This document shows positions 13,678-25,053 of a stretch of DNA of 64,000 nucleotides, in pieces. Positions within the stretch are counted from its first letter, which is position 1. Every line of letters starts with the position of its first letter. Under the pieces are notes generated by a model that was not told the DNA's origin, did not search any database, and saw only the letters and a program-made list of their open reading frames with translations. Location: contig CM034546.1 in assembly GCA_020055645.1 (NCBI GenBank), positions 1,736,001 to 1,800,000 of the forward strand, read 5' to 3'. Origin of the DNA: Tomocerus qinae (Eukaryota; Arthropoda; Collembola; Entomobryomorpha; Tomoceridae). A program made the translations under genes and the position numbers.

Positions 13678-14109
13678 TATCAGTCAGTGATTGAACTTGT
13701 AAAAAGCCTTTTAAACTTCTACTCTCCTATGGGAGACAATGTGACCAACTCTTTTTTTGTGTGCTTATAATCAAGCCACACGAAATATACACATTGGTCT
13801 GAAATTTATAATTGACACCATTAGTAATCATTAAACATTTATAGCTTGCATCTGTAAAGAATGCGGCAAAATACTGTTGAATTGAGTTTTTTGCATACAA
13901 GTTGGAATTATAATCTAGATCGGTGCAATGATAGGAGTATTAGTAATTTTAAAGGGGCAAATTAAGTGCTGCTAACTTGATTCCAAATAAATTTTTTTCA
14001 AGTTTCATGCGCCTATCCATACCAGGTATCTAAACTGACAACAGTTTCATATTATAAATAAATATAATGTAATATATTATATTTAAATAATTTAAACTAC
14101 AGTGTATAA
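13678..14109. other. 3' flank of gene 3
   Basis: This is AT-rich non-coding sequence between the gene 3 stop and a MITE. Several A/T-rich poly(A)-like signals occur (for example AATAAA near 13986), but none stands out. No gene seen. Confidence 0.4.
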
Positions 14110-14541
14110 GTTAACGGTAATAAGTAAATTCAGGCATTAAGCTTAATGCCTAGACAATAAGTAAAATTTTTGAAGAAATCTAGTTATTGGTATTTGAAAT
14201 TTAGAAGACCATTGATAAAGTCCAATTATATTCTTTTTCCTAAACAAGGAATTGTAACGAATTCAAAACGCCGCATATGAATAGCGTGCGACTAAGATTT
14301 AAGAAGTTGTAGTGGCTTTTATACAAAACTTTTAATGTCTATAACTCGCTCCTTATTCATGACACAGTAAACATCTTTACCTTTTTGGAATTGTAAAAAT
14401 CTCCTTATTCAAATGCAAATACGAAATAATGGTAGATGAATGTTCTTTCAACTTTTAAGTATGAAAAACTAAAATGTTTCAAAATTTTACTTATTGCCTA
14501 GGCATTAAGCTTAATGCCTGAATTTACTTACTGCTGTTAAC
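14110..14541. mobile_element. MITE with ~60-bp terminal inverted repeats
   Basis: The ends start GTTAAC and are near-perfect reverse complements (14110-14171 against 14479-14541). Each arm holds an 18-base perfect palindrome, GGCATTAAGCTTAATGCC. The 432-bp unit has no coding capacity. Target duplication is unclear (perhaps TA), so I cannot name the superfamily. Confidence 0.65.
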
Positions 14542-15456
14542 ATATATAAAAGTAAGGAAAATGAAGTGAGATAATTTTTTAGATGCGCGCTATAATATGC
14601 TTTCCCAAGAAAACTTCAGAAAATAACCTCCTGAAACAATCTTTAAATAATTATTTCTTATATATTCTTATTTGGTGGCTAAATTATTTCCATTTCTTGT
14701 CACGTGAGAAATCCTATGAACAAAATTATGTGCCCAGAATACCCTAATTAGTAGCAACTGATGGACACTGTAAGACAACCAAACACATTTTTTATCATCA
14801 AAATTTACAGTCGTATTTCAGATTGAAGCAATAGATTGGCTTCTCTCTTGGGCAATTTGACATGAACAAACATTTATCATTTTGTTTTAAGTTTAAATAA
14901 TTACTTTCGGATTTTAACTTTAGAAATGACTGCCAAATTTTGTAAATGGATGATGATTAATAATTTAATTACTACACTACATTGGAGTTGGGCAAGTGTT
15001 TGTACTTTGCATTATTAACGATAGTTTCAATGACGAACTAAGCTAAGACTCAGCTAGTTATTGAAATCGGTACAAGCTATACTTCTTCATAGGATTTGTT
15101 TTATTTTTGAAGTTCATAAAATTTAAAAATGGCATTAATTATATTTGTAAGCCATGGCATTAGCACTTAGTAATATACTGTTTACTAAATATATGAATTG
15201 CTAAAAGCATTTTTCTCATTTCTGTTCAAATGAATTCTACGATCAATTTTTGTCTGTGCAATGGTAATATTACGCAGTGAAATAAAAGAATGAACTAAGT
15301 TGTGTTTTAATTGTTTTATGAGTAAGTAAGTAAGAAATTACGTTTAACAACCACCATTTCTCCAAGATTAACACAAATGTAACTTTATATTTACTACAAC
15401 AATAAATGGTAAAAACTTAATACATAATGTGTTTTGAAAACATGACACTTAGATTC
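14542..15456. other. Non-coding region with the first copy of a direct repeat
   Basis: From about 14921 to 15102 it resembles 19789-19973 in the same orientation, sharing for example GACTGCCAAATTT, GATGATGATTAATAAT and CAATGACGAACTAAGCT. No open frame is shared. The rest is AT-rich without a visible gene. Confidence 0.5.
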
Positions 15457-15875
15457 GGGTTCCAATTAATTTGTATGGCACACACATGACTTTTGTATGG
15501 AGGATTTTTTGACATTTAGTGTGACTTTGTTTGGTGTGTTATGGCTTACCTAATGAATTTGTATGGAAATAATTACTATTGTATGGTGATACAAACAAGC
15601 ATAGTATACCGATACACGATATATATCACCATTAGGTTGGTAAATTTATTCAATGTTAATAATATATTGTGGAATGACCCTAGTAGAATGCAATCGTGTA
15701 AAAAGAATGAACCTATTATATTATGTTAAATTAACTTACCTTGTAAATTCAATATTGCCATACAAAGTCATTAACCGCCATACAAAGTCATACACCACCA
15801 TACAAAGTAATACTATCTATTTTTAGCTCACCCATACAAAAGTCATGTGGGTGCCATACAAATTCCTATTTTCCC
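15457..15875. mobile_element. Foldback MITE flanked by a 9-bp target duplication
   Basis: CTTAGATTC occurs at 15448-15456 and again at 15876-15884. The element between starts GGG and carries TIRs of about 45 bp built around AATTTGTATGGCAC and CATGACTTTTGTATGG, with further ACAAAGTCAT subterminal repeats. A 9-bp duplication with GGG ends suggests the Mutator or Merlin superfamily. No transposase is present. Confidence 0.65.
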
Positions 15876-17324
15876 CTTAGATTCTTGTTTTTTAGTATTT
15901 GAATTGGGGTATTTAGACTACTAGAAATCTATTTGGCTGTCAGTGAACGTGTAGGACGGAATGACGCATAATTGCTCCGTCTACCCTTCACAAGACGTAT
16001 ATTATAGTATATTATATTTGAGCGTTTCATTTAATATGTATCAGCCCAAGTTGATATAATGGAAACTGGATAGTTATAATTTGTAATGTTCGCAAGATTT
16101 GAAGTAAATTACGTATCGGCTGTCGATGAATAATTGAGTATTTATGAAGGACTATCTATAGGTGCATAACTTTTATCTATTTGTCACTAAAACATACACC
16201 AAGAAAAATATTATATAGGAGGAATAGAGTTAACTCTACTCATGGAAAGCAAACACGAAGCATTTATTTGTTCAACGAAAGTATGATTACGTACAAGGAA
16301 TATTCAGAAGCAAACAGGTTATGGTTCTGTATAATACATTGGGGAAAACTGGTATGGTTCAACTTTCCTGGTATTTTATATGAATTCCGTCCCGATGGTC
16401 GATGGCTATGCTTTCTTAGTATTGTCGAAGAAGAAGGCAATCAAGGACACACAAGTGTCTACAAAACTGAGGAAACTAGTTCAAACGCAATATTGAAGGA
16501 CGGTGAGGAGAGAGCGAGTAGGCTTCAGGTAAGTGAATATTTATGTATAAATGCGACTTAGATGCATGTAATTCGACCAATTGGGGACTAATACGCCTGT
16601 TTGTAGTTTCATGGCCCACACCCTCCTTAGACTACGGTCTAAAACAAATTCCAGTCTGCACACTTCCTATATTTTCAGGGACCTACAAGAAATATAATAT
16701 AATGGTAGATGGTAGTGATAATTGGATATAATCATAGGCTCAGTGTAATTCGGTCGTCGTACATATAAAATTATACAATCTAAACTACAAACGCATTTGA
16801 AACTGAGAATCCATTTTGGATTGATACATTCAATATTTGAATCAGCCCTATAATTGTTAACACCAAATTTTCAACTCATGAAAAGCATTATTTCTGTCAA
16901 CACCATTGTACCTTTTGTCAACAGCGGTTTTGTGTGAATTTTTTTTATGAAGTAGATTATTTGATGTGAACATAAGCAAAAGCATTGGATTAGTAGAAAC
17001 ATTCGTAATCAAATCAATAGGTGGGAAGGACTTGGTATGTTTAATCAGAGACTCAGAGGGAGGCTGTGGTAAGTGGAAATATTATATGTAATGAATATAG
17101 ATCCTGTAAATCTTTTGACTTTCGTTCCATATTAGTGAAAATTATTCTGTCCTTTGACATTAATTGTGATTGTATTAATTGTGAGCCGAAAGTTTAAAAT
17201 AATTTAAATTATAGTTTATTATAGTTTTATAAATTGTACACTGTCCCCTTACTTCGGCAAACTTTCTGGCCTGACTTTAGCCTTTGGCAAATACAATAAT
17301 TACGCCAAGATACTGAAGTCTAAA
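15876..17324. other. Upstream region of IR gene 1
   Basis: It is mostly AT-rich. It contains one coding-like frame (16181-16561, listed separately) and near 16890-16925 pieces resembling the TGTCAACACC repeats upstream of gene 2. I find no clear promoter for the IR. Confidence 0.4.
16181..16561 (+). CDS. Possible orphan exon, unknown protein
   Basis: An open frame of about 126 codons in AT-rich DNA, ending near a good donor (CAG|GTAAGTG at 16528-16529). The product has no signal peptide, membrane segment or motif I recognise; it has a Trp- and Phe-rich middle and an acidic end. No partner exon could be joined with confidence. It may be an exon of a larger gene, a gene fragment, or chance. 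Confidence 0.25.
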   Translation: MSLKHTPRKILYRRNRVNSTHGKQTRSIYLFNESMITYKEYSEANRLWFCIIHWGKLVWFNFPGILYEFRPDGRWLCFLSIVEEEGNQGHTSVYKTEETSSNAILKDGEERASRLQVSEYLCINAT

Positions 17325-19324
17325 ATGAATTTCAAAATAGTGTGCAACTTCCTTCTTTTTGTTTTGGAGCTGTCTGTTCTTCAGCCAACCAAAAGCATGC
17401 CAAATTTATCATTTTACAAAAATTGCGATTTCAATCTGGTTGTATCTGAGAATTCTGGCTTGAGTACGAGTTTTCTGTTGTCCAATCAAAATTTACAGCC
17501 ATGGACGATAATTAACAAACACAATTTGAAAGGCTACAATAAACATGTAGAAACCTCAAGGGATTTGTCCAACAGTGTTTGCAGCGTCAATGTTCTTATG
17601 GAGCCAGTTAAAGGGGGTAATTCTTTACTAGTTTACTATTTTGGACAGGAGATTAATCGACTCTCTTCTACATTCATAATTGTTCAGGACAAGAGGAAAA
17701 TCCAAACTGTGCGTCGAAAATGGCTCAGATACGAGTTGTCCAGCCCGATTTTTATATTACTGATCGATAATTCCACTCACCATTCGGTGATGACTGGACA
17801 TCTATACAAACAAAGGAGATTCGTTGCAAACATCGAAATTGAGGGTGAAGATTGGGAAAGGGTTTGGTACTCTTTAAATGGACATCTACATGACATAAAA
17901 ATTGCAGTGAGTAATATAGACTATCCTTACCAATACTATAGTTCGTTGCCATTATGCAAGATGTCTCATTATTCAATGCTTAAAAGGGGCTGGGTGTTTT
18001 GTGGTGAATACAGAGCAGTAGAAACAATGGCCGATGCTTTCAATTTTACTGCAGTTTATTCACGAGATGTCGATCTTCTCCAATATTATTTTGATTATGG
18101 AGTAATACAAATGTTGGGTATGCATACTGATATCTACATTTACTATTGGGGGAAAACGACATTCATTGAATCCATTGAAGAGCATGTACCCTTCTATTGC
18201 GAGCCATCCCCTACTCTTCAGGACGTGCCCCTCTCGGTCCTGATTCAGAATACATTTGATGATTATTGCTGGTTCCTCATCTTCTCTCTTTTTCCACTTT
18301 CATTTTTAATTTTATCTTTCGGGTCGACGAATTCCTCCCCAGCTAAGAAGCTAGAATGGATTTTCATCTCCTTGGCAGCTATTCTTTTAGACCAGGGAGT
18401 TGTCTACAACAAAAAAGGAGTCTATTCGTAGTAGTAGCAACCACGGGATTCGCAATCACTACTCTCTATCAAACCTGGATTACAGGCGAAATCATTGCAC
18501 CCCCAGACAGGAAAATATTCAACGACTTTAAGGAACTCGTCGATAACAACTACAAACTATTTGGTCAGAAAGACATAGATGATAATAGTGATAAAGAAAT
18601 ATTCATTAAATATAAAATATTGGAAAAGTGGAATTCAAGTGTTTATCATCATGACTGGGAGCTGGAATCACAAAATTGGTATGATACTGGTACTGCAGGC
18701 TATCGTCAATATACACAATTTAAATTGCTAACTAACTATTCCATGAAATTGTTTTACATCGGTACCAAACAGATTGGGCAGAATACGGTTCCAACGATAC
18801 CAAAAAGAGTATCATCTACAGGACATTGCATGACCACTAAAGACTATGCAGTAACGAAACCATATTCATATTTATTTAATGGCTGCTACCGTCACAATTT
18901 CCAATTGTTTTTTCAACGGATGCAGGAAGAGGGACTTCTCTACCACTGGACAGAACTATTCGAATATAAATACCATCTGCCAGATAAGCTATCAAATGCA
19001 CAAACAGAATATGAAGAAAGCCGACCCGGGGGCGTCAACTTAGGAATGAAAATTCATACAATTACTATTTTGTGTGGTTATCTCAGTCTAGGGTTTCTCA
19101 TTTCATTTTGGGTAGAAATTTGTTGGGATAAAATGGCATCTTTTCTTTCTACCTATAATGGGTTGCTTGGTTTTATATTATCTGAATTTCAAGCAGCAAC
19201 AAAAAAACTCGGATATTTCCGAACCACAGTGCATATTAAAAATATCAGAATTCCATTTCTGCATGAGTTTATAAAAATTTTTGAAAGGTTTTGTTTATTT
19301 GTATTACCAATGCGTACAAACTAG
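17325..19324 (+). pseudogene. Ionotropic receptor (IR) gene 1, intronless, one frameshift
   Basis: IRs are ligand-gated cation channels related to ionotropic glutamate receptors and act in chemosensory dendrites. Here a signal peptide (MNFKIVCNFLLFVLELSVLQ) and a divergent N-terminal region lead to M1 near residues 315-334, a pore segment near 343-360 (LEWIFISLAAILLDQG), M3 (VVVATTGFAITTLYQTW) followed by GEIIAPP, the S2 lobe, and M4 near 19056-19120. The frame breaks in the A6 run at 18411-18416: upstream sequence ends at a stop at 18429-18431, while M3 to the C terminus continues in another frame to 19324. One missing A would explain it. Total length about 666 codons fits the family. An AATAAA lies at 19484-19489. 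It is either a young pseudogene or a base-calling error. Confidence 0.75.
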
Positions 19325-21108
19325 CTATAACTATTTGAATCTACTTTAAGTGCAATATTTGCCACCATTTGTAGATGCAAGAAAACATCTATTGTCATTT
19401 ACTTAAATATTACATTGAATGTTTAAGTTACACGTGTAGGTACAGTGTACATTCCTTAACATTACAAAATATTTTGTTTTTGAAATAAAATGCGGTCATA
19501 TAATTGAAAAATAATGGGGGCAGAATAAAAACACTATTGTAATGTTATGCAGAATTCGAAGAAAAAAACAATCACCTAAACAATCTCCACACCAGCCTCC
19601 ATGTGAAAGAACGAAATATCGTTCGTAATTATTGATGTAATTAAACTTATTGCTAATTTTTGTAAATTTCAATTTAAATAAGCAGTTATTGAAGTTTTAT
19701 TTGTTAAAATATTTAAAAACATGCACCATTGTCATTTGGTGGAAGTGTGGAAGTTTCAAGTTTCAATAATTCCTTTTGCAATTTCACTTCAGAAGTGACT
19801 GCCAAATTTGTTAATCGATGATGATTAATAATTTTTCAAGCTTGAGTTGGACGAGTGTTTGTACTTTGAATTACTAACTATGATTTCAATGACGAACTAA
19901 GCTCACCTTGACATACTCGGATAGTTGTTGAAATCGATACAAAACAATAATTTTTCATAGCTTTTGTTTTAATTAGTGTATAAGAAAAAATAATTTTAAA
20001 ATGTTGTATCAAATTTTAGGTTTTAGCGATGCTTTCATGGTAATTGCTCCACTAAGTCCTCTTTACAAGACTTTTTACACCAAATATGCTCTTTTTAATT
20101 TCTATTAAATTGAGCATAATTAGTTAGTAAATAATGCCATTTTTTAAAATCTGCAAAAAAATTTCGGTTTCTGTACGAATTAAAATGCAACACTACCGAC
20201 AACACAATTAATGATATTATTTAAAAAAATTTGTGTGATGGGCTGTGGCTAGCTGAAAGCGTACATAAAACCTCTGCCTATCTAAAACACTATCTATTTA
20301 CCTAAAATATTCATAAATAATCATGGACATGTAAATAATCAGTAATATTTTAAATATTTCCTCGATTGGATTACGTTAGTTGTTTCACACATCCGACCAG
20401 CTTTTTTACTAATAGCATAATATCCTTTTATATACCAAATTTCTTCATAATTTATTCTATCGTATATGACTGTAGTATGATTACAGAAAACTTACTAGTT
20501 ATAACAAAAATGACTCTGGGGAAAGACCAGCTGTAATAAATGTTTGCAAGAAACCGTTCGTTCACTTTGTAGTAACTTAATTAATATTGTTAATACAAGA
20601 AATGCTAATAATGTCAAGCATCATAACTAAAAAAATTAACGGAACCACATAAGCTGTATTTCCCAAATTTATAAATAGCGAAACAAGAAAAGCAAATTAT
20701 CCAGCAAAAGCTCTTAATGCACAAACAAAACATTTTCATTCATTTACAACTATACATGCAGACAGTTTACTCGAAGACTATAGTAATTCAATGAAAAGCC
20801 AGTCTCGTTTCGTCGAAGCAATGCGATGTAAGAGGATATTGTCGAATTGACATAATCTCCAAGGGACTTGAAAAAAATTAAGACCTGTGTTAATTTTCTC
20901 ACGTTCCCATACATTTCAGCCATCTTCTATTTTCTATTAAAACCAAAATCCTTCCTGTTGTCATTTGAAGTGCATGACAAACACATAGAATTACACGTCT
21001 CAAAACTAAAACAGTTAAAAGGGGGAATTATACAATATTTGTGCAATATCTTGTGTGTAAGCCTACAGCGAATACTTTGGTTACTTGTTTATACTTTCTA
21101 TTTTACAG
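19325..21108. other. Region between IR gene 1 and the GPCR relic
   Basis: It holds the IR poly(A) signal (19484-19489), the second copy of the direct repeat (about 19789-19973) and, at about 20160-20218, a copy of the leader of gene 3 (10713-10775; shared ACGAATTAAAATGCA and CGACAACACAATTAATGATAT). No signal-peptide exon follows that leader copy, so it looks like the remnant of a lost family member or a stray duplication. Confidence 0.5.
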
Positions 21109-22242
21109 GTCGAAGAAAATTTGAAACAGAATGGATGGCAACAATTCTCTTCAGTTTTTTTCAATTTAAACTTTATTTTGAATTGGGCTAGCCGCGATGC
21201 TGCACCAGGAAGAGATTGTCAAGCTAGTGAAAACGTACGCCATTTAAATGTAACTACAATATATTCAATTGAATATGCAAGAATACTGAATTGATTCGTA
21301 TCGCCAGTTTTGCTTGTCATAACGATGGTTACAAATGGAATCGTCGTAATTGTACTCTCAAGGCCCCACATGAGATCGACGACCTACTTAATTAGTTCTA
21401 CTGGTTCTTGCCGTCACTGATACTTTGACCATTTTAATTCTAACTCCATGGGATATTTACATGAACACATTTTGGAATTACAACAAGCCGTTTTATCCAA
21501 TTGCAGCTTGTTATACTTACCAAGTGATGTCTGAAATATTGCCATACGTTTTCCACACTGCGTCGATATAGCTGACTGTTCTTTTGGCACTTCAGCGATA
21601 CATTTGTGTCAAATACCCCCTCATGGCAAAAAGTTGGGTTACCTGGTCGCGGGTGATGAAAGCAATTATAATTATTTGCATTGTAGCAATATTTTCTAAT
21701 CTGTCACGATTTTGATCGGGTTATCTCACCAGTGGAGATCAAATGGGAGGGAAAGTGTCACTCTGCATGTCAAAGAACATATATTATTTATTTTTGGTGA
21801 CAGACATTTTCAAAACTGCCTTTTACCTTCAAACGTTGTGGTGGTTCAGAGTCATTTTCGTTCATCTAATTCCATGCCTTCTTCTCGTCTATTTCACTTG
21901 TTCATTAACCATCTCTGTGTATAAATCCCAAGAGAACGCTCACAATTTCTATTTCGAGATAGACCAAATGTGACTCAAAATACTCTTGATCAGAATTTCA
22001 ACTCAACAACAATTATGCTGCTGATGGACGTTTCAGTTTTTCATTTGGTCGAAATTCCATCTGCTGTCCTTAGGCTATTGACAATAATTTCCATTTTAGG
22101 TTATAAATTAATCGACAAACGTGTACTTGAATTGTTTTATCTCTTTTCAAATATTTCTGTTTATATTTCACTCCCGATTAATTTCCTTATTTATTATGGA
22201 ATCTCGAAGAATTTTAGAGATACTTTCAGAGACGCTGTTTAG
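21109..22242 (+). pseudogene. Relic of a sex-peptide/myoinhibitory-peptide receptor-like GPCR
   Basis: After a possible acceptor (CAG at 21106-21108) the reading frames give a class A GPCR of the SPR/FMRFamide-receptor-like group: TM1 (PVLLVITMVTNGIVVIVLS) followed by RPHMRSTTY, then LTPWDIYMNTFWNY, EILPYVFHTAS, an LALQRYICVKYPLM segment where the DRY motif belongs, and a C-terminal LPINFLIYYGISKNFR. Lesions: in-frame TGA at 21292-21294, a frame change near 21400, TAG at 21569-21571 inside TM3, TGA at 21713-21715, and another frame change near 21965. With so many lesions it cannot encode a full receptor. In intact relatives the ligand is a neuropeptide; here no function is expected. Confidence 0.7.
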
Positions 22243-23748
22243 ATACAAAACGAATAGCCATGTACATCATGTATCTATTAATGTCAAATCAGTCGCACCT
22301 TCCGAACAAATTTCGACTCACAAAAATCTCAATACCATTAGCAACATATTTGTATCCCAGGTATAATTTGCAATAAAAATATATCAAAATAAAAGAAAAT
22401 TGTCATTTTTCGGATGTCTAATAAATATAGAATCAGTTTATAACACTTATTACAAGCAGAAGAAAACGTTGGTAAAATGACAAATAATATGTGCTGAATA
22501 ATATATCTTATTCTGGGAAGGTGAAATATCAGAATTTAGGTATGATTATTATTACTTATATTTACCCTTCTTCTACCAATAAGATATTTAGTGCTATGAA
22601 GGAATAATATGGAATATTATGAACTTATAGCTAGGAAATTAATTATAATTCTAAGGTTCTTTTCCCCAATGAGAAACTACACTGAAACTCGTCAATCGAA
22701 ATTGGTCAAATGAATATATTAATATTCTTATGAACTTATCTCTAGATGGGTCATGTATAATAAATAAAATTAATAAGGCAATGAATTTAATGCTTGATAA
22801 ACGTAAGTGCTTAAAGGGGAAATAATCGTAAAGATAAATACCTTTGTATGACTTGCTTAAATATTACTTAACACTAAGAAATATTATCAAATAGATTTAG
22901 TCTTATTGGTCAGTTGTTTGCCTTAAGTTGTCGTGAACTCTCAGGCAAACAATAGTGACAAATAATTACTAATAATTAGTACCTTAGACCAATGAACCAA
23001 GTTGGGGTCAATTAAGATTTTCCCAAGAGTGCCGATGGACCCGAGGTCGACCAGGAACAAACGAACTCAACGAACAGAATAAAAGAAATCAGCCAAGAGG
23101 AAGAGTTTCGGGTTCCTTTTATAAACTCTGGTCGACCCTCACTTTCAGTCCGACTATGGACTTCCTATGTACTTATGCTTGATGAAATCACGGAATTACC
23201 GATTTACTTAACTACCTATAAATAATGCAAGTTCATATTAGCATATTTACATAAAGAATGCTTTTATTCTTTACACAGTTCGCAGATTAAGAGTGTTTGC
23301 ATTTACTGATTATTGACGACCAAACAAATAAGCTAACATTGACAGACACGGGACGAATTTGTCGTTGTTGATCCATATGAATAGTATTTTAAATTCATGA
23401 CTTGATTATATAACTGCAGATTTAAGGAGTTACTTTAAGGAGTATAAGACGAATTTCATCACCGAAGCAGTACTTGAACTGCGATCAAGTAAATGAACTG
23501 ATTTTTATAGTAGATAAATAATAACATTGTCCTTTAAACCAAATGTAATGGTTCATTGTAGTTTTCAATTTATAAAAGAGGAATAATTTCTATTGCTGCA
23601 TTGCATGTGTACATTTTATAAAACCTACAAAACGATCTAACTATTTCTTCACGATTAATTCCGTCACGGTATTGCCATTGACGTAATTCATTCAGGAGAA
23701 AACACGATCATTTTGTGCTTGACATCAATGAATTGCATTTACATTTTT
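22243..23748. other. Intergenic region with the conserved leader of family gene 4
   Basis: AT-rich sequence without a visible gene up to about 23505. From about 23510 to 23748 it matches the leader of gene 5 (about 30190-30425), including the TATA box. This is the 5' edge of the duplicated gene 4/gene 5 unit. A short inverted pair around GGTCGACC lies near 23045 and 23133. Confidence 0.55.
23571..23578 (+). promoter_or_regulatory. Putative TATA box of family gene 4
   Basis: TATAAAAG within a block conserved upstream of gene 5 (30248-30255). In gene 5 the start codon is 260 bases downstream. In gene 4 a 1.2-kb transposon now lies between this box and the start codon. Confidence 0.5.
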
Positions 23749-24959
23749 CAGGGCCGGTGAAGTTTTCATGCTGCCCGGGCAAAAGCTATTTTGATGCCCC
23801 CTTTATACTAACTTTAAAGTCATTCCAGAATTTTATTACGGGGAAATATTTTTATTGTGCCACATAATTATGCTAAAATAGGCTATAGGGTAAGTAAAAG
23901 AAAGCCAAATTTAAAGCTCATACTATAAGACTTAAGACTGAAAAGATTTAGGTGAGGCTTTTCGTGTTGACACGGTCTGGGTACGTCAAGAATGTTTACA
24001 GGATAGGATTGGGTTTCGGAGGGGGGCTAACATTTGATATAGATACCTTAAATGTATATATTCGCGCGCAGCGCGAAAATTTTTGGCATTTGTTTGACGA
24101 AAATGAATCTAAAATAGCCTAAAAATTGAAAACAATCGCGCGGATTTCGAATTTATTGTTACTTGCACACCTCAATGCGTCCCTGGAATAGATGCTGGTT
24201 GAATTGAGACGGTTTGCTTTGAAACAGTTCGGATTGAGAAGGTTTGGCTTAAAACAGTTTGGGTTGAGACGGTTTGGGTTGAAATGGTTTGGGTTGAGAC
24301 GGTTTGGGTCAAGACGGTTTGGTTCAAGACGGTTTAGTTTGAGACGATTTGGATTGACACGATTAGTGTTGGGAAAGCTGGGGTTGGAACAGTGTGGATG
24401 ATGATAGTTTGAATTGACTCTATTTGGGTGGAGACGGCTTGGAAGGAAGATGAAATCACTAATTTTGTTATGAATGGGAGGACTACAAGCCAAGTGCTCA
24501 GTGCTCACTTTTGAGGATTATTATTTTCGAACTAGGAATCGTACAATTCTAATTACTTTGTTTTTGTTTCATTTTTTAATTAATGGAATTTTAAAATATA
24601 TAATTGCTCAGAGCTTAAGAAAATTTTGAAAAAAACAATAATTGATTCAAAAAAACTTAACAAGAAACCTAAAAAAGAAAATTTTGAATTTAACTAAAAG
24701 GCGAAAAGATAGGCAGATTACTAGTGCGCAAAAATATCTAATGTTTCAAACTAATTTTGAAGAAATATTCTGATGTGATTATTACTAGTAAATCAATTTT
24801 AGGATTTGTAGAAGAGGTCTTTTGAGATTATAGTTTGTTTGGAATGCTAACAGGTCGGTCACATAACAAAAATAAATTATTTTTCTTTTATTTTGCTGCC
24901 CCCCTCAGCTTGATGCCCGGTGCCGTCGCCCCGGTTGCCCCCCCAATTCCCCGGCCCTG
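23749..24959. mobile_element. Non-autonomous hAT-type element with exact 8-bp target duplication
   Basis: The ends are inverted repeats CAGGGCCGG / CCGGCCCTG, flanked on both sides by ACATTTTT (23741-23748 and 24960-24967). An 8-bp duplication with CAGGG ends is the hAT signature. The 1,211-bp body encodes no transposase and includes a tandem repeat. It interrupts the leader of gene 4: sequence before and after continues the alignment with the gene 5 leader, which lacks it. Confidence 0.8.
24204..24440. repeat. Degenerate ~15-bp tandem repeat inside the hAT element
   Basis: Units of the form GGTTTGGGTTGAGAC repeat with period 15 and many substitutions. The open frames across it on both strands (Arg/Phe/Gly-rich on plus, Asn/Pro/Arg-rich on minus) follow from a period divisible by three and are not evidence of a protein. 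Confidence 0.7.
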
Positions 24960-25053
24960 ACATTTTTTCTTCTTTCCGACTTGTAATTGAAATGCATTTA
25001 CTTAGAATATGCAGTTTCGATTCATTACTAAGTGATTCTTGTGGTGAGGAAAT

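Noticed and set aside
17752-17976. Minus-strand frame inside IR gene 1
   Set aside because: It overlaps IR coding sequence and has no motif of its own.
20868-21191. Frame of about 107 codons before the GPCR relic
   Set aside because: Hydrophobic AT-driven composition, no start context, splice site or homologous motif; the GPCR-like sequence lies in another frame.
24119-24508. A protein with Asn-Pro-Asn-Arg type repeats (minus strand)
   Set aside because: It is the antisense reading of a 15-bp tandem repeat inside a hAT element; period 15 keeps frames open by chance.
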